Made by a program: the position numbers and the translations under genes. Positions 43,998-53,570 of a DNA stretch of 64,000 nucleotides are shown piece by piece. The notes beneath the pieces were generated by a model, which searched no databases, had not been told where the DNA came from, and saw only the letters and a program-made list of their open reading frames with translations. Numbering within the stretch: position 1 is the stretch's first letter; every line of letters begins with the position of its first letter. Source of the stretch: Chelativorans sp. (lineage in GTDB: Bacteria; Pseudomonadota; Alphaproteobacteria; Rhizobiales; Rhizobiaceae); contig NZ_JAPSLH010000002.1 in assembly GCF_031180965.1 (NCBI RefSeq), positions 124,001-188,000 of the forward strand, in the 5' to 3' direction.

Positions 43998-44928
43998 TGC
44001 GCATCGCGCTCCGCTTATAGGTGAAGGCGAGCGTCACACAGATGACGAACAGCACCACGCCGATGGCGCTGCCGAAGCCCACCTGCATGCGCATCACCCC
44101 ATAGGTGTAGAGGAAGGTCACCATGGTCTGCGTCGAGTTGGACGGGCCGCCGCCCGTGAGCGGCATGATCATGTCGAAGAGCTGCAGCGAGCCGATCACG
44201 GCGAAGAAGACGGATAGCCGGACGGTCGAGCCCAGAAGGGGCAGCGTGACATAGCGAAACTTCTGCCATCCGGTGGCGCCGTCGATTTCGGCGGCTTCCA
44301 GCACATTCTTGTCCATGGCCTGCAGCCCGGCGATGAAGAGCATCATGTGGAAGCCGAAATACTTCCATACGACGACGGCCAGGATGGCATAGATGGCGAG
44401 GTTTCGGTCGGCGAGCACATAGGGCGACTCCACGCCGAGAAACCCGGCGATCGCCGCAAAGAGCCCGTAGTCGCCATCGTAGACGAAGCGCCAGATCAGG
44501 CCCGCGGCCACGTCGGCAAGCACATAGGGCAGGAAGAAGATCAGCCGGAAGGTGACGGCGCCGGGGATCCGATGCGCCAGCATCATGGCGAGCCACAAGG
44601 CAAGCGGCACCTGCACGACCAGCGAGACCAGGATGATCAAACCGTTGTTCTTGAGCGCTGTAACGAAGGCACCGTGGTTGAACAGCACCTGGAAGTTGCG
44701 AAGCCCGACGAACTGTTCCGGCGCGCCGTAGCCGTTCCAGTGATAGAAGCTGTACCAGGCCGCCTCCCCCATCGGCAGGATGACGAAGAGGGTGAAGAGC
44801 AGGAGCGCCGGCGGCAGAAACAGGATCAGAACCGGCCAGCGGCCTCCCATGGTCGACGGCTTGCCAAGGCCGCGCAGGGGCAGCGACAGTTGGAACGGCC
44901 TTGCCGCATTGGCGCTGGTATCGGTCAT
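43990..44928 (-). CDS. Sugar ABC transporter permease (MalF type)
   Basis: 312 residues; a 30-residue cytoplasmic leader, then six helices (first at WPVLILFLPPALLLFTLFVI) and the EAA loop (NVLEAAEIDGATGWQKFRYV). Paired with 43149-43997. A 199-bp gap with two strong hairpins separates it from the binding-protein gene, an unusually long and structured spacer for this kind of operon. Confidence 0.94.
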   Translation of the reverse strand: MTDTSANAARPFQLSLPLRGLGKPSTMGGRWPVLILFLPPALLLFTLFVILPMGEAAWYSFYHWNGYGAPEQFVGLRNFQVLFNHGAFVTALKNNGLIILVSLVVQVPLALWLAMMLAHRIPGAVTFRLIFFLPYVLADVAAGLIWRFVYDGDYGLFAAIAGFLGVESPYVLADRNLAIYAILAVVVWKYFGFHMMLFIAGLQAMDKNVLEAAEIDGATGWQKFRYVTLPLLGSTVRLSVFFAVIGSLQLFDMIMPLTGGGPSNSTQTMVTFLYTYGVMRMQVGFGSAIGVVLFVICVTLAFTYKRSAMRND

Positions 44929-44966
44929 GGCGCTTCGCCTTCGTCATCTCCGCCCGCGCTTGGAGC

Positions 44967-45046
44967 CGTGCCGCCGCGGGCGCGTCGGGATCAGGGGGCT
45001 CGCGGCGGCACGCTTCAAGAGGTCCGGGCGCGGCGGCGATCGCGCC
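44967..45046 (-). promoter_or_regulatory. Two strong hairpins between binding protein and permease genes
   Basis: CGTGCCGCCGCG (44967-44978) and CGCGGCGGCACG (45001-45012) form a perfect 12-bp stem. A second stem GGCGCG/CGCGCC (45027-45032, 45041-45046) lies next to it. Both are within 160 bp after the binding-protein stop and would form in its mRNA tail. Confidence 0.65.
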
Positions 45047-45127
45047 GCGGCCGTCGGTAGCCGAGGCGGATCTCACCGGCGCCGCGCATGCCGGGGGACG
45101 CGGTCAGAGCCCTCGGCACGGGGACCT

Positions 45128-46429
45128 CTAGAACTGCTCCAGCTCGAATGCGTCCTGGATCATCTGCGCGCCTTCTTCGCCCGACATATTGCCGGCCGCG
45201 ATCTCCACCGAGGCGTCATTGACGACGCGGCCGATGGACGGTCCGAGATCCTGGTCGAAGAAGTTTTGGTGCCAGGTGGAGACGGCAAGCTCGTCCGCGG
45301 ACATCTTGAGCAGCGGATCGGTCACACCGTCCTCGGCGCCTTTGGCGACGGGAATTATAGCCTTGGCCTCTGCCAGCTTGCGCTGCGAGTCGGCCGAGGT
45401 GAAGAAGGCGAGGAAGTCGAGCGCCTCGGGCGGCGCGTTCCGGGTCACGGCCCAGCCATTCAGCGGTCCCAGCGTGTCGGTGATCTTGCCCAGGCCCCCC
45501 TCGACCTCGGGAAACGGGAAGCGGCCGATATTCTCCGCGGCCAGGCCCTTGCCATCAGCGGCGGCGTTTGCCTGGCCGATCTCGGTGTTCTGGAAGCCCA
45601 GGATCATCGCCGCCTTGCCGTCGCCGAACGCACCTTGCGTCTCCGGCCATGTGGCGGCCTGCCAGCCTGCCTGGAAAGGTTCGAGCGTGCCGAGTTCGGC
45701 CAGGTGGTCGCCAGCCTTGACGACCGCAGGATGCATGAAGCCTTCCCCCTCCCCGTTCTTGGCTTGGGTGAATACCTCTTTGCCGCCGCTGCGCATGACG
45801 AGAAGGCTCCAGTAGAAGTGGATCGGCCACTTCTCGCCCCCGCCGCCCGCCAGCGGGACGATGCCGGCCTCCTTCAGCTTCTTCACCGCCGCGAGGAAAT
45901 CGGGCCAAGTCTTGATGTTCTCACCGTCGACGCCGGCTTTCTGCAGCAGTTCCTTGTTGTAGAAGAAGGAGATGGTGCCGAGTTGGTAGGGCACGGCCCA
46001 GATGCGGCCGTCGAAGGTGAGGCTTTCGAACGAAGCCGGGACATAGGAATTCTTCCAGGCGCCGCCATCGGCGTTCATGGCCTCGGTGAGGTCCATCAGC
46101 GCGCCTGTCTCCGACTGTGCTTTCAAGACGCCGCCGCCCCAGCTGTAGAAGATGTGCGGCGCGTTCTCAGACTGGAGCAGCGTCGGCATCTTGGCCTTGA
46201 AGGCTTCGTTTTCGAGGAACTGCAGCTGTACATCGACGCCGGAATGCTGCGCCTCGTACTCCGCCACCAATTGGTCCCACACTTCGAGCACCAATGGGGT
46301 GGACTGCGGGTGCATCAAGCTGACCACCGTCTGCGCGCTTGCTGCGGTGGCGATGGTCACGGCGAGCGCGGTCGTGCAGACAAGCTGCGACACGCGGCCG
46401 AACGATAGGCTTTCAACGTTGCTGGACAT
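45128..46429 (-). CDS. ABC transporter substrate-binding protein (family 1)
   Basis: 433 residues; the N-terminus carries about 14 extra residues before the hydrophobic signal (TTALAVTIATAASAQ, cleavage near 33). The mature part starts TVVSLMHPQSTPLVLEVWDQ and includes YQLGTISFFYNKELLQKAG, common to oligosaccharide-binding proteins. GAGGAGGAAAATCC precedes the ATG. First gene of the ROK-linked importer; its promoter region holds a 10-bp inverted repeat. Confidence 0.93.
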   Translation of the reverse strand: MSSNVESLSFGRVSQLVCTTALAVTIATAASAQTVVSLMHPQSTPLVLEVWDQLVAEYEAQHSGVDVQLQFLENEAFKAKMPTLLQSENAPHIFYSWGGGVLKAQSETGALMDLTEAMNADGGAWKNSYVPASFESLTFDGRIWAVPYQLGTISFFYNKELLQKAGVDGENIKTWPDFLAAVKKLKEAGIVPLAGGGGEKWPIHFYWSLLVMRSGGKEVFTQAKNGEGEGFMHPAVVKAGDHLAELGTLEPFQAGWQAATWPETQGAFGDGKAAMILGFQNTEIGQANAAADGKGLAAENIGRFPFPEVEGGLGKITDTLGPLNGWAVTRNAPPEALDFLAFFTSADSQRKLAEAKAIIPVAKGAEDGVTDPLLKMSADELAVSTWHQNFFDQDLGPSIGRVVNDASVEIAAGNMSGEEGAQMIQDAFELEQF

Positions 46430-46483
46430 GGATTTTCCTCCTCCTCACCTGGGCTCGGGTCCTCCACCCGATTTAATCCCCGA

Positions 46484-46588
46484 TGCGGAATAATTCGCCG
46501 AGCAGGCGCCGATGTCAATCGTTCCACGCGGCTTTTCACATGGCGCACCCTTGACATGCGCCCTTGGAGGCGGGCTATTTATTCCGCA
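46484..46588. promoter_or_regulatory. Divergent promoter with inverted 10-mers, candidate ROK operators
   Basis: TGCGGAATAA (46484-46493) and TTATTCCGCA (46579-46588) are exact inverted copies, one near each divergent gene. On the plus strand TTGACA (46551-46556), 19 bases and TATTTA (46576-46581) could be the ROK promoter, the second 10-mer overlapping its -10. Arrangement fits repression of both genes by the ROK protein. Confidence 0.55.
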
Positions 46589-46629
46589 ACCCTGATTTTC
46601 TCCGCCGTGGCCCGCACCCTGACAAGCCA

Positions 46630-47829
46630 ATGAAAACCGGTGATCCTGAACTGATGCGGGCCATCAACCGCTATGCGGTGCTGGACACGATCCGCCGGTA
46701 CGGGCCTATGGCGCGCATCGACATCTCGGAACGGACGCAGCTCTCCACGACTACCGTGTCCGCCATCACCGCCTCCCTTCTCGATGACGGGCTGATTTCG
46801 CCGCGCCACGAGGGGGACCTGCGCAATGCGGCGACCCGCGGCCGGCCGCGCGTGATGCTGGAGCTGGCCGCCGACGCCGCGCGCGTGGTCGGCGCCAAGA
46901 TCATGCCGAACTGCCTCGTCTTCGTGCTTGCCGATTTCCGCGGCGAGGTGATCTCCTCGCTCTCCCTGCCCGTCCGGGTGGACAGGCAGCCGGTGGCGGT
47001 GATCGCCGACCTCGTGGAGGACGGCATTCGCCGCTGCGTGGTCGATGCCGGCCTGTCGCTGAACGAGATCGACTCGATCTGCGTCGGCCTGCCCGGCGTG
47101 GTGGAGCACCGCACGGGGCGCGTGCGCAGCAGCCCGATCTTCCGCGAGGCGGATCTCGATTTCCGCAAGGAACTGGCGGACCGGCTCGGCACAGAGGTCA
47201 TCATCGAGAACGATGCCAATGCCGTCGCCATGGCCCATCACTGGTTCGGCCGCGCGCGCGACCTGGACGACATGGTGCTGGTGTCGCTGGAGCAGGCGCT
47301 CGGCCTTGCCGTGCTGCATGGCGGGCAGCTCTTCCGAGGCGCCCGGGGCTTGAGCCACAATCTGGGCGACCTCGTGCTGGAAAACAGCGCCGACGGGCCG
47401 ATTCGTCTGGCGAGCCAGGCCGGCGAGCGGGCGCTGATCCCCTCCGATCACGCCAACACCCGCTTTGCCGAGGCCGTGCGCCTGGGACGCGGCATGGCCC
47501 ATGCGCCGGCGCTGCTCGCCACTGAGGGCGATCGCCTCGTCGCCGCAGTGATGGCGGCCGGCCAGGCGGTGGGTACGGCGGTGGCCAATATCGTCACCCT
47601 ATTCGCGCCGCCGCGCGTGATCCTCGTCGGCTCGACCCTCTCCTTGGGCGAGCCTTTCATCGCCGCATTAAGCGAAGCCTATCATCGGGCCGTGCCTGCC
47701 TCGCTGGCCGGCGTGACCGAGCTTGTGATCGACAACCCGGCCGACGAATTCTGGGCGCGCGGAGCCGCGGCGGTGGCATTGCGTGAGCTCTATGAATCGC
47801 CCTGGAGCACCACGGGCCCGGCCCTTTAG
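46630..47829 (+). CDS. ROK family transcriptional regulator
   Basis: 399 residues from the ATG at 46630. N-terminal winged HTH (RIDISERTQLSTTTVSAITA) plus a ROK sugar-kinase-like domain (CVGLPGVVEHRTGRVRSSPI, IENDANAVAMAHHWFGRARD). The usual ROK zinc cluster (CxCGxxGCxE type) is absent; that stretch reads LVLENSADGPIRLASQAGE, and the glycine-rich ATP loop is replaced by SLEQALGLAVLHGG. It is therefore a pure sensor, not a kinase. Divergent from the importer at 46429; upstream of Gfo/Idh and ThuA genes. Confidence 0.92.
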   Translation: MKTGDPELMRAINRYAVLDTIRRYGPMARIDISERTQLSTTTVSAITASLLDDGLISPRHEGDLRNAATRGRPRVMLELAADAARVVGAKIMPNCLVFVLADFRGEVISSLSLPVRVDRQPVAVIADLVEDGIRRCVVDAGLSLNEIDSICVGLPGVVEHRTGRVRSSPIFREADLDFRKELADRLGTEVIIENDANAVAMAHHWFGRARDLDDMVLVSLEQALGLAVLHGGQLFRGARGLSHNLGDLVLENSADGPIRLASQAGERALIPSDHANTRFAEAVRLGRGMAHAPALLATEGDRLVAAVMAAGQAVGTAVANIVTLFAPPRVILVGSTLSLGEPFIAALSEAYHRAVPASLAGVTELVIDNPADEFWARGAAAVALRELYESPWSTTGPAL

Positions 47830-47851
47830 ACCAACGCACGGGGAGGAAAGG

Positions 47852-48952
47852 ATGGAGAAAGTTGGCATCGGCATCGTCGGCTGCGGGAACATTTCCAGCG
47901 CCTATCTGAAAGCCATGGCCTCCTTCCCGATCCTGGACATCCGGGGTCTTGCCGACCTCAACCGCGCCGCCGCCGAAGCGAAGGCGGCCGAATTCGGGCT
48001 CAAGGCGAGGGAGATCGACGAACTCTTCTCCGACCCCGCCATCGAGATCATCGTCAACCTGACCGTGCCGAAAGCGCATGTGGAGGTGGGGCTGATGGCG
48101 CTTGCGGCGGGCAAGCACACCTATTCGGAAAAGCCGCTCGGCATCAATTTCGCGGAAGGCAAAAAGCTTGCCGAGGAGGCGGAGCGCCGCAACCTGCGTA
48201 TCGGCGCGGCGCCCGACACTTTCCTCGGCGGCTCGCACCAGACGGCGCGCGCATTGGTGGATTCCGGCGTGCTGGGACAGGCGGTGGGCGGCACGGCCTT
48301 CTTCATGTGCCCCGGCCACGAGCGGTGGCACCCCAGCCCCGCCTTCTACTACGAGGTGGGCGGCGGCCCGATGCTCGACATGGGCCCCTACTACATCACC
48401 GATCTCGTAAACCTGCTCGGTCCCGTGAAGCAGGTGGCCGGATTTGCCACCATGCTGCGGCGCGAGCGCGTCATCACCAGCGAGCCACGCAAGGGCGAGC
48501 GCATTCCCGTTCATGTGCCGACCCATGTGGCGGGGGTGATGGCCTTCGCATGCGGCGCCGTGGTGCAGATCACCATGAGCTTCGACGTCGCCGGCCACGC
48601 GCATCTGCCGCTCGAAATCTACGGCACCGAGGGCACGCTGGTCGTGCCCGACCCGAACCATTTCGGCGGCAAGGTGGAGCTTCTGAAGAAGGGCGGCACC
48701 TTCGAACCGGTCCCCACCACAGAGCCTTATGACGATGGCAATTACCGCTCGCTGGGCGTGGCGGACATGGCGCACGCCATCCGCTCCGGCCGGCCGCACC
48801 GCGCCAACGGCGCGCTGGCGCTCCATGTGCTGGAGGTGATGGAGGCGTTCCACACCGCGGCCGGGACGGGCAGGACCGTAAGCATGACGACCACCGTCGA
48901 GCGGCCGGAGCCGCTACGCGCCTCGCTCGTCGACGGGCGCATCGCCAGGTAA
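47852..48952 (+). CDS. Gfo/Idh/MocA family oxidoreductase
   Basis: 366 residues from the ATG at 47852, chosen for its GGGAGGAAAGG ribosome site. Rossmann motif IGIVGCGNISSAY (7-19) and family motif YSEKPLGINF with the catalytic Lys; the sugar domain contains GGGPMLDMGPYYITDLVNLL. NAD(P)-dependent oxidation of a sugar carbon. It precedes a ThuA-like gene by 17 bp, the same partnership as thuAB in trehalose/3-keto-sugar metabolism of Sinorhizobium. Confidence 0.93.
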   Translation: MEKVGIGIVGCGNISSAYLKAMASFPILDIRGLADLNRAAAEAKAAEFGLKAREIDELFSDPAIEIIVNLTVPKAHVEVGLMALAAGKHTYSEKPLGINFAEGKKLAEEAERRNLRIGAAPDTFLGGSHQTARALVDSGVLGQAVGGTAFFMCPGHERWHPSPAFYYEVGGGPMLDMGPYYITDLVNLLGPVKQVAGFATMLRRERVITSEPRKGERIPVHVPTHVAGVMAFACGAVVQITMSFDVAGHAHLPLEIYGTEGTLVVPDPNHFGGKVELLKKGGTFEPVPTTEPYDDGNYRSLGVADMAHAIRSGRPHRANGALALHVLEVMEAFHTAAGTGRTVSMTTTVERPEPLRASLVDGRIAR

Positions 48953-48969
48953 GCAAAAGGAGGAACTTC

Positions 48970-49611
<642 letters not shown>

Positions 49612-49635
49612 CCGCCCTCCCCACCCGGCGCGCGA

Positions 49636-50391
49636 TCAGGAGAAGAGCACGCCACCATTGATGTCGAAACAGGCGCCGGTGATATAGGCGGCGTCGTCCG
49701 AGGCGAGGAAGGCGACGAGCGCAGCGACATCCTCCGAGTGCCCTTCCCGCTTGAGCGGCGCCGATGCCGCCACGCGCTCGCGCACTTCGGGTTTGGTGAA
49801 AGTGTCGTGGAAGGTGGTGGCGATCATGCCCGGGCAGACGCAGTTGACCCGGGCGCGCATGCCAAGTTCCTTGGCAAGGCCGCGCGTGAAGGTCATGACG
49901 CCGCCCTTCGATGTGGCATAGGCGACCGCGCCGGGCCCCCCGCCGTCCCTGCCTGCCTGCGAGGAGAACGTCACGATCGCTCCGCCATGCGAAAGCATCG
50001 GCAGGACCGCCTGGGTGGCGAGGAAGAGCGAGGTCAGATTGAGATCCAGCACCTCGTGCCAGAAGGTCTCGTCCATTTCCGGTATCGTCTTCCGCCCCAC
50101 CAGCCCGCCGGTGACGTGCACGAACGCGTCGATCGTGCCGAACTCCTCCTTCACGGCCGCAACCAGGGCGTCGGCATCGGCCTTGCGCGTCAGATCCGCC
50201 CGGAACGCCCGCGCGGTGCCGCCCGCCGCCTCGATCTCGGCAACGACGGCTCTGGCGCTTTCCTCGGCGCGGTTATAGCTGAGCGCGACGCGGGCGCCCT
50301 CCTCGGCGAAGCGCAGCGCGCAGGCCCGGCCGATATCCCTGCCGCCTCCGGTCACGAGGACTGTCTTGTTCGCAAATCGCTGCATGCCCAT
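49636..50391 (-). CDS. SDR family oxidoreductase
   Basis: 251 residues: cofactor motif [22 protein letters not shown] in the place of NNAG, catalytic Ser in FSSQAG, and YATSK with Tyr and Lys; C-terminal [11 protein letters not shown]. It is the last gene of the rhamnosidase operon, 33 bp after a permease, so L-rhamnose or a related sugar is a plausible substrate (L-rhamnose 1-dehydrogenases are SDRs). Not decisive. It converges with ThuA. Confidence 0.92.
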   Translation of the reverse strand: MGMQRFANKTVLVTGGGRDIGRACALRFAEEGARVALSYNRAEESARAVVAEIEAAGGTARAFRADLTRKADADALVAAVKEEFGTIDAFVHVTGGLVGRKTIPEMDETFWHEVLDLNLTSLFLATQAVLPMLSHGGAIVTFSSQAGRDGGGPGAVAYATSKGGVMTFTRGLAKELGMRARVNCVCPGMIATTFHDTFTKPEVRERVAASAPLKREGHSEDVAALVAFLASDDAAYITGACFDINGGVLFS

Positions 50392-50424
50392 GCCCTATGA
50401 AAGATCCTGCTTGGAAGAAGGCCT

Positions 50425-51252
50425 TTAGCCCTTCACGGAACCCGCGGTCATACCAGCGATGATCTGGCGGTTGAAGAAGAGGAAGACCAAAAGCGGGGGA
50501 ATGGTGATCAGCACGATGTTCATGAAGAGAAGATTGTAGGCGGTCTGATACTGGCTCTGGAAATTGTAGAGCGTGAGCTGGATGGTCGCATTCTTGTTGC
50601 CGGGTAGGTAGTAGAGCGGATTGACGAAATCGTTGAAGATGGCGACGGACTGCACGACGATGACCGTGGCGGTGACCGGCCAGAGCAGCGGCAATACGAT
50701 CCGGAAGAAGACGCCGAGCGGACCCGCGCCGTCGATGATCGCCGCTTCGTCCAGCTCCCGCGGGATCGTGGCGATGAAGGCGCGGTAGAGCAGCACGCAG
50801 AAGGAAAGGTGGTAGGCCACCTCGATGAGGACGAGGCCGTAGAGCTTGCCGAAGAGGCCGATCCCCTGCATGAGCCAGATGGTCGGCACTACGGCCGGCG
50901 GCATCATCAGCCCGGCCAGGATCAGGAAGTTGATCAGCCCGTTCCAGGGGGATTTGCGCCGCTGCAGGACAAAGCCGACCATTGCCGAGAACACCACCAG
51001 CAGGGCGACGCTCGAAACGGTCAGGATGGTGGAGTTGATGAAGGCGGTCACCACCATCCAGTTGCGGGTGGTGATCACCTCAACGAGATTGTCCCAGACG
51101 TGGAATTCCGTCGGCCACGAGAAATCGAGCACCGAGGACTGCCGCTGGTCCTTCACCGCGGTGAGCACGATGAATGCAAACGGCACGATGAAGACAAAGG
51201 TGGCGATCAGATAGGCGGCAGCGCTGACCGCGTAACGTGTCGCTCCCCTCAT
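50425..51252 (-). CDS. Carbohydrate ABC transporter permease (MalG type)
   Basis: 275 residues, six helices (first at AAYLIATFVFIVPFAFIVLT), EAA loop (RELDEAAIIDGAGPLGVFFR), ending NRQIIAGMTAGSVKG. Start overlaps the upstream permease stop by 4 bp. Part of an importer without its own ATPase. Confidence 0.94.
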   Translation of the reverse strand: MRGATRYAVSAAAYLIATFVFIVPFAFIVLTAVKDQRQSSVLDFSWPTEFHVWDNLVEVITTRNWMVVTAFINSTILTVSSVALLVVFSAMVGFVLQRRKSPWNGLINFLILAGLMMPPAVVPTIWLMQGIGLFGKLYGLVLIEVAYHLSFCVLLYRAFIATIPRELDEAAIIDGAGPLGVFFRIVLPLLWPVTATVIVVQSVAIFNDFVNPLYYLPGNKNATIQLTLYNFQSQYQTAYNLLFMNIVLITIPPLLVFLFFNRQIIAGMTAGSVKG

Positions 51253-52160
51253 TCATGCCCCTCCTTGCGGTTGAGGTAGATGGAGAGCGGCACCGCGAGT
51301 ACGGCGATGAGGATGAAGAGCACGACATTGCCGGCCGTGGACAGGCCATAGAAGCCTGCCTGGTACTGTTTGTAGATCACCGATGCGATCACGTCGGAGG
51401 AGAAGCCCGGCCCGCCCCGCGTCATGGTCCAGATCAGCTCAAAGGTGCGCAGGCCGCCGATGAAGCTGAGCGTGATGACCGTCACCGTGGCAGGCCGGCT
51501 GAGCGGCAGGGTGATGTAGCGGAAGCTCTGGAAGGGAGAGGTCCCGTCCACATGGGCGGCATCGTAATAGTCCTGCGGGATGGCCGCTATGCCGGCCATG
51601 AAGATGACGGTGGCCAGCCCCACACCCTTCCAGATATCGACAATAGCGACGGAGAAGATCGCCAGGCGCGGGTTGGTGAGCCATCCCGGCCCGTCGATTC
51701 CGAGGAGCTCCAGCCCTTCGTTGATGACGCCCTCCGTCGGATGCATCATGGCCACGAAGGTGATGCCGACACCCACGGTCGACACCAGCACCGGAAAGAA
51801 GACGATGGAGCGCAGGAGGCCGCGCGCCACTACATTCGAGGTCAGGAGAACGGCAAGCAGGAGGCCGAGCACGACCTTCGAACCGGAGGTCACGACGGCG
51901 AAGATCACCGTGTTGACCAGCCCCTTGATCAGGAACGGCTCGCGGAAGAACTGGGCGAAGTTCTCAAGTCCGATGAAGGTGGAATCGAAGAGCGTCCAGC
52001 GCGTGAGGCTGAAATAGACGGAGGAAAAGGTCGGCAGCAGGTAGAGGATGCCGTAGATGATCGCCGCCGGCAGATAGAACCATGCCGGATAGAAGGACTG
52101 GATATTGCGCCGCGCGGCGGAAGGCATGGAGCGCGGCGCCGTTCCGGTGATCACGGCCAT
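51249..52160 (-). CDS. Sugar ABC transporter permease (MalF type)
   Basis: 303 residues, six helices (first at WFYLPAAIIYGILYLLPTFS) and EAA loop (QDYYDAAHVDGTSPFQSFRY). Pairs with 50425-51252. A very stable hairpin lies between it and the binding-protein gene. Confidence 0.94.
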   Translation of the reverse strand: MAVITGTAPRSMPSAARRNIQSFYPAWFYLPAAIIYGILYLLPTFSSVYFSLTRWTLFDSTFIGLENFAQFFREPFLIKGLVNTVIFAVVTSGSKVVLGLLLAVLLTSNVVARGLLRSIVFFPVLVSTVGVGITFVAMMHPTEGVINEGLELLGIDGPGWLTNPRLAIFSVAIVDIWKGVGLATVIFMAGIAAIPQDYYDAAHVDGTSPFQSFRYITLPLSRPATVTVITLSFIGGLRTFELIWTMTRGGPGFSSDVIASVIYKQYQAGFYGLSTAGNVVLFILIAVLAVPLSIYLNRKEGHE

Positions 52161-52176
52161 TGTCGTCGCCTCCGTC

Positions 52177-52210
52177 CCGGCCGCCCGGACTTGTCGTCCG
52201 GGCTGGCCGG
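52177..52210 (-). promoter_or_regulatory. Very stable hairpin between binding protein and permease genes
   Basis: CCGGCC (52177-52182) then GCCCGGAC (52183-52190), loop ttgtc, GTCCGGGC (52196-52203), one bulged base, GGCCGG (52205-52210): 14 paired bases. It begins 8 bp after the binding-protein stop. Confidence 0.7.
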
Positions 52211-52217
52211 CTTTTCG

Positions 52218-53504
52218 CTACCAGCCCTTGAGGCCGAGCTGCTGGGCCTGCTTGCGCACGTCCTCGTCATAAAGGGCAGCCGCCTCGGCGGCGGGCCGAA
52301 TGCCCGAGCCGACTTCCACCGTAATCTGCTCGAGCGCGGGACCCTTTATCGGCGAGACGAATTCGAGCGCCGGCGCGTTCCGCCCGCCCTCCTCGAAATA
52401 GGGCAGCATGTCCTTGACGGACGGCGGCACGTCGGCGGGAAGGGTGCAGCCCTTGATGAGGAAGGGCCCGGTCGCGCCGAGGGCCTTGAGGTTCGCTTCG
52501 CATCCGGCGGGGCTCGCCACGAAGGCGAGGAATTTCTTGGCCGCGTCCACGTTCGGGCTCGCCGCGGGGATATAGAAGGAGGCCGGCATCCACACGGTCA
52601 GCCCGTTCTTCTCCGCGTCGTCCCCGGGCTGGGCGAAGAAGCCGACATCGCCGAGCTTTTCCGGATAGGTGGCGCGGATCGCGCCGATGGCGAAGGTCAG
52701 CATCGGGTAGTGCGCGCCCCCGCCTTCGACGAGCATGCGCAAGCCGTCCTGGTACCCCGCCGCGCCGAAATCCTCGTTCATATAGCCGGCCTTGTGGACC
52801 GCCTCGAGGCGCTCGAACCCCTTCATCGCGGCCGGCGTGGAAGCGAATTTGGCCTGGTTGTTCGTGTAGCGCTCCGCGAAATCCGGCTCGACCGACTGCA
52901 CATTGTAGTAGTCGGCAAGCAGCAGGAGCTGCGAAGTCCAGGTATCGCGATAGGTCTGGATGACCGGCGTGGTCCCCGCGGCCTTGATCTTTTCGTTGTT
53001 GGCCATGAATTCGTCCCAGGTCTTCGGGACCTGGAGGCCCAACTGCTCGTAGATCTTGCGGTTGTAGAAGATGCCGCCAGCCATCGCGGTCTCGGCCGGG
53101 ACGCCGTAGACGCGGCCGCCCGAGGTAACCACCGCCTTGAAATTCTCGTGGATGTCGGCTTGCCACGGCTCGTCGGTCAGGTCGACGAGATTGTTCTGCG
53201 GGTTGATGGCCTGAAAGAGCGAACCGGAATTGTAGTAGAAGATGTCCGTCATCGAGCCGGTGGCGAGCCGTGTCTTGACGGTATTGTCGCCCTCCGCTCC
53301 GCCCGGCCGGGTCTCGATCTCGATATTGATGTCCGGATTGGCGGCCTCGAAGGCCTCGACCAGCCCTTCCGCCAGCTTCAAGCTGTTCGGCGAGCTGGAG
53401 GTGAGCAGCGTCAACTCAGTTTGTGCATGGGCTGCCGCCGAAAGGCTCGCGGCGAAGACTCCCGCGGCGATCCCGGCCAGCAGCGGCCGAAAACTCATTC
53501 TCAT
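52218..53504 (-). CDS. ABC transporter substrate-binding protein (family 1)
   Basis: 428 residues from the ATG at 53504, which has GGGAGGGAA before it. Signal peptide ends near AAAHAQ (about 27). The mature part begins TELTLLTSSSPNSLKLAEGL and includes MTDIFYYNSGSLFQAINPQN. Encoded directly after the GH78 rhamnosidase, so a rhamnose-containing glycoside is a plausible ligand. Confidence 0.93.
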   Translation of the reverse strand: MRMSFRPLLAGIAAGVFAASLSAAAHAQTELTLLTSSSPNSLKLAEGLVEAFEAANPDINIEIETRPGGAEGDNTVKTRLATGSMTDIFYYNSGSLFQAINPQNNLVDLTDEPWQADIHENFKAVVTSGGRVYGVPAETAMAGGIFYNRKIYEQLGLQVPKTWDEFMANNEKIKAAGTTPVIQTYRDTWTSQLLLLADYYNVQSVEPDFAERYTNNQAKFASTPAAMKGFERLEAVHKAGYMNEDFGAAGYQDGLRMLVEGGGAHYPMLTFAIGAIRATYPEKLGDVGFFAQPGDDAEKNGLTVWMPASFYIPAASPNVDAAKKFLAFVASPAGCEANLKALGATGPFLIKGCTLPADVPPSVKDMLPYFEEGGRNAPALEFVSPIKGPALEQITVEVGSGIRPAAEAAALYDEDVRKQAQQLGLKGW

Positions 53505-53570
53505 CGTGGTTCCCTCCCTGTTCTTCCGGACCTCCCGTCCGGGACGCAAGCTTCCGCCGACGGGCGGCCC

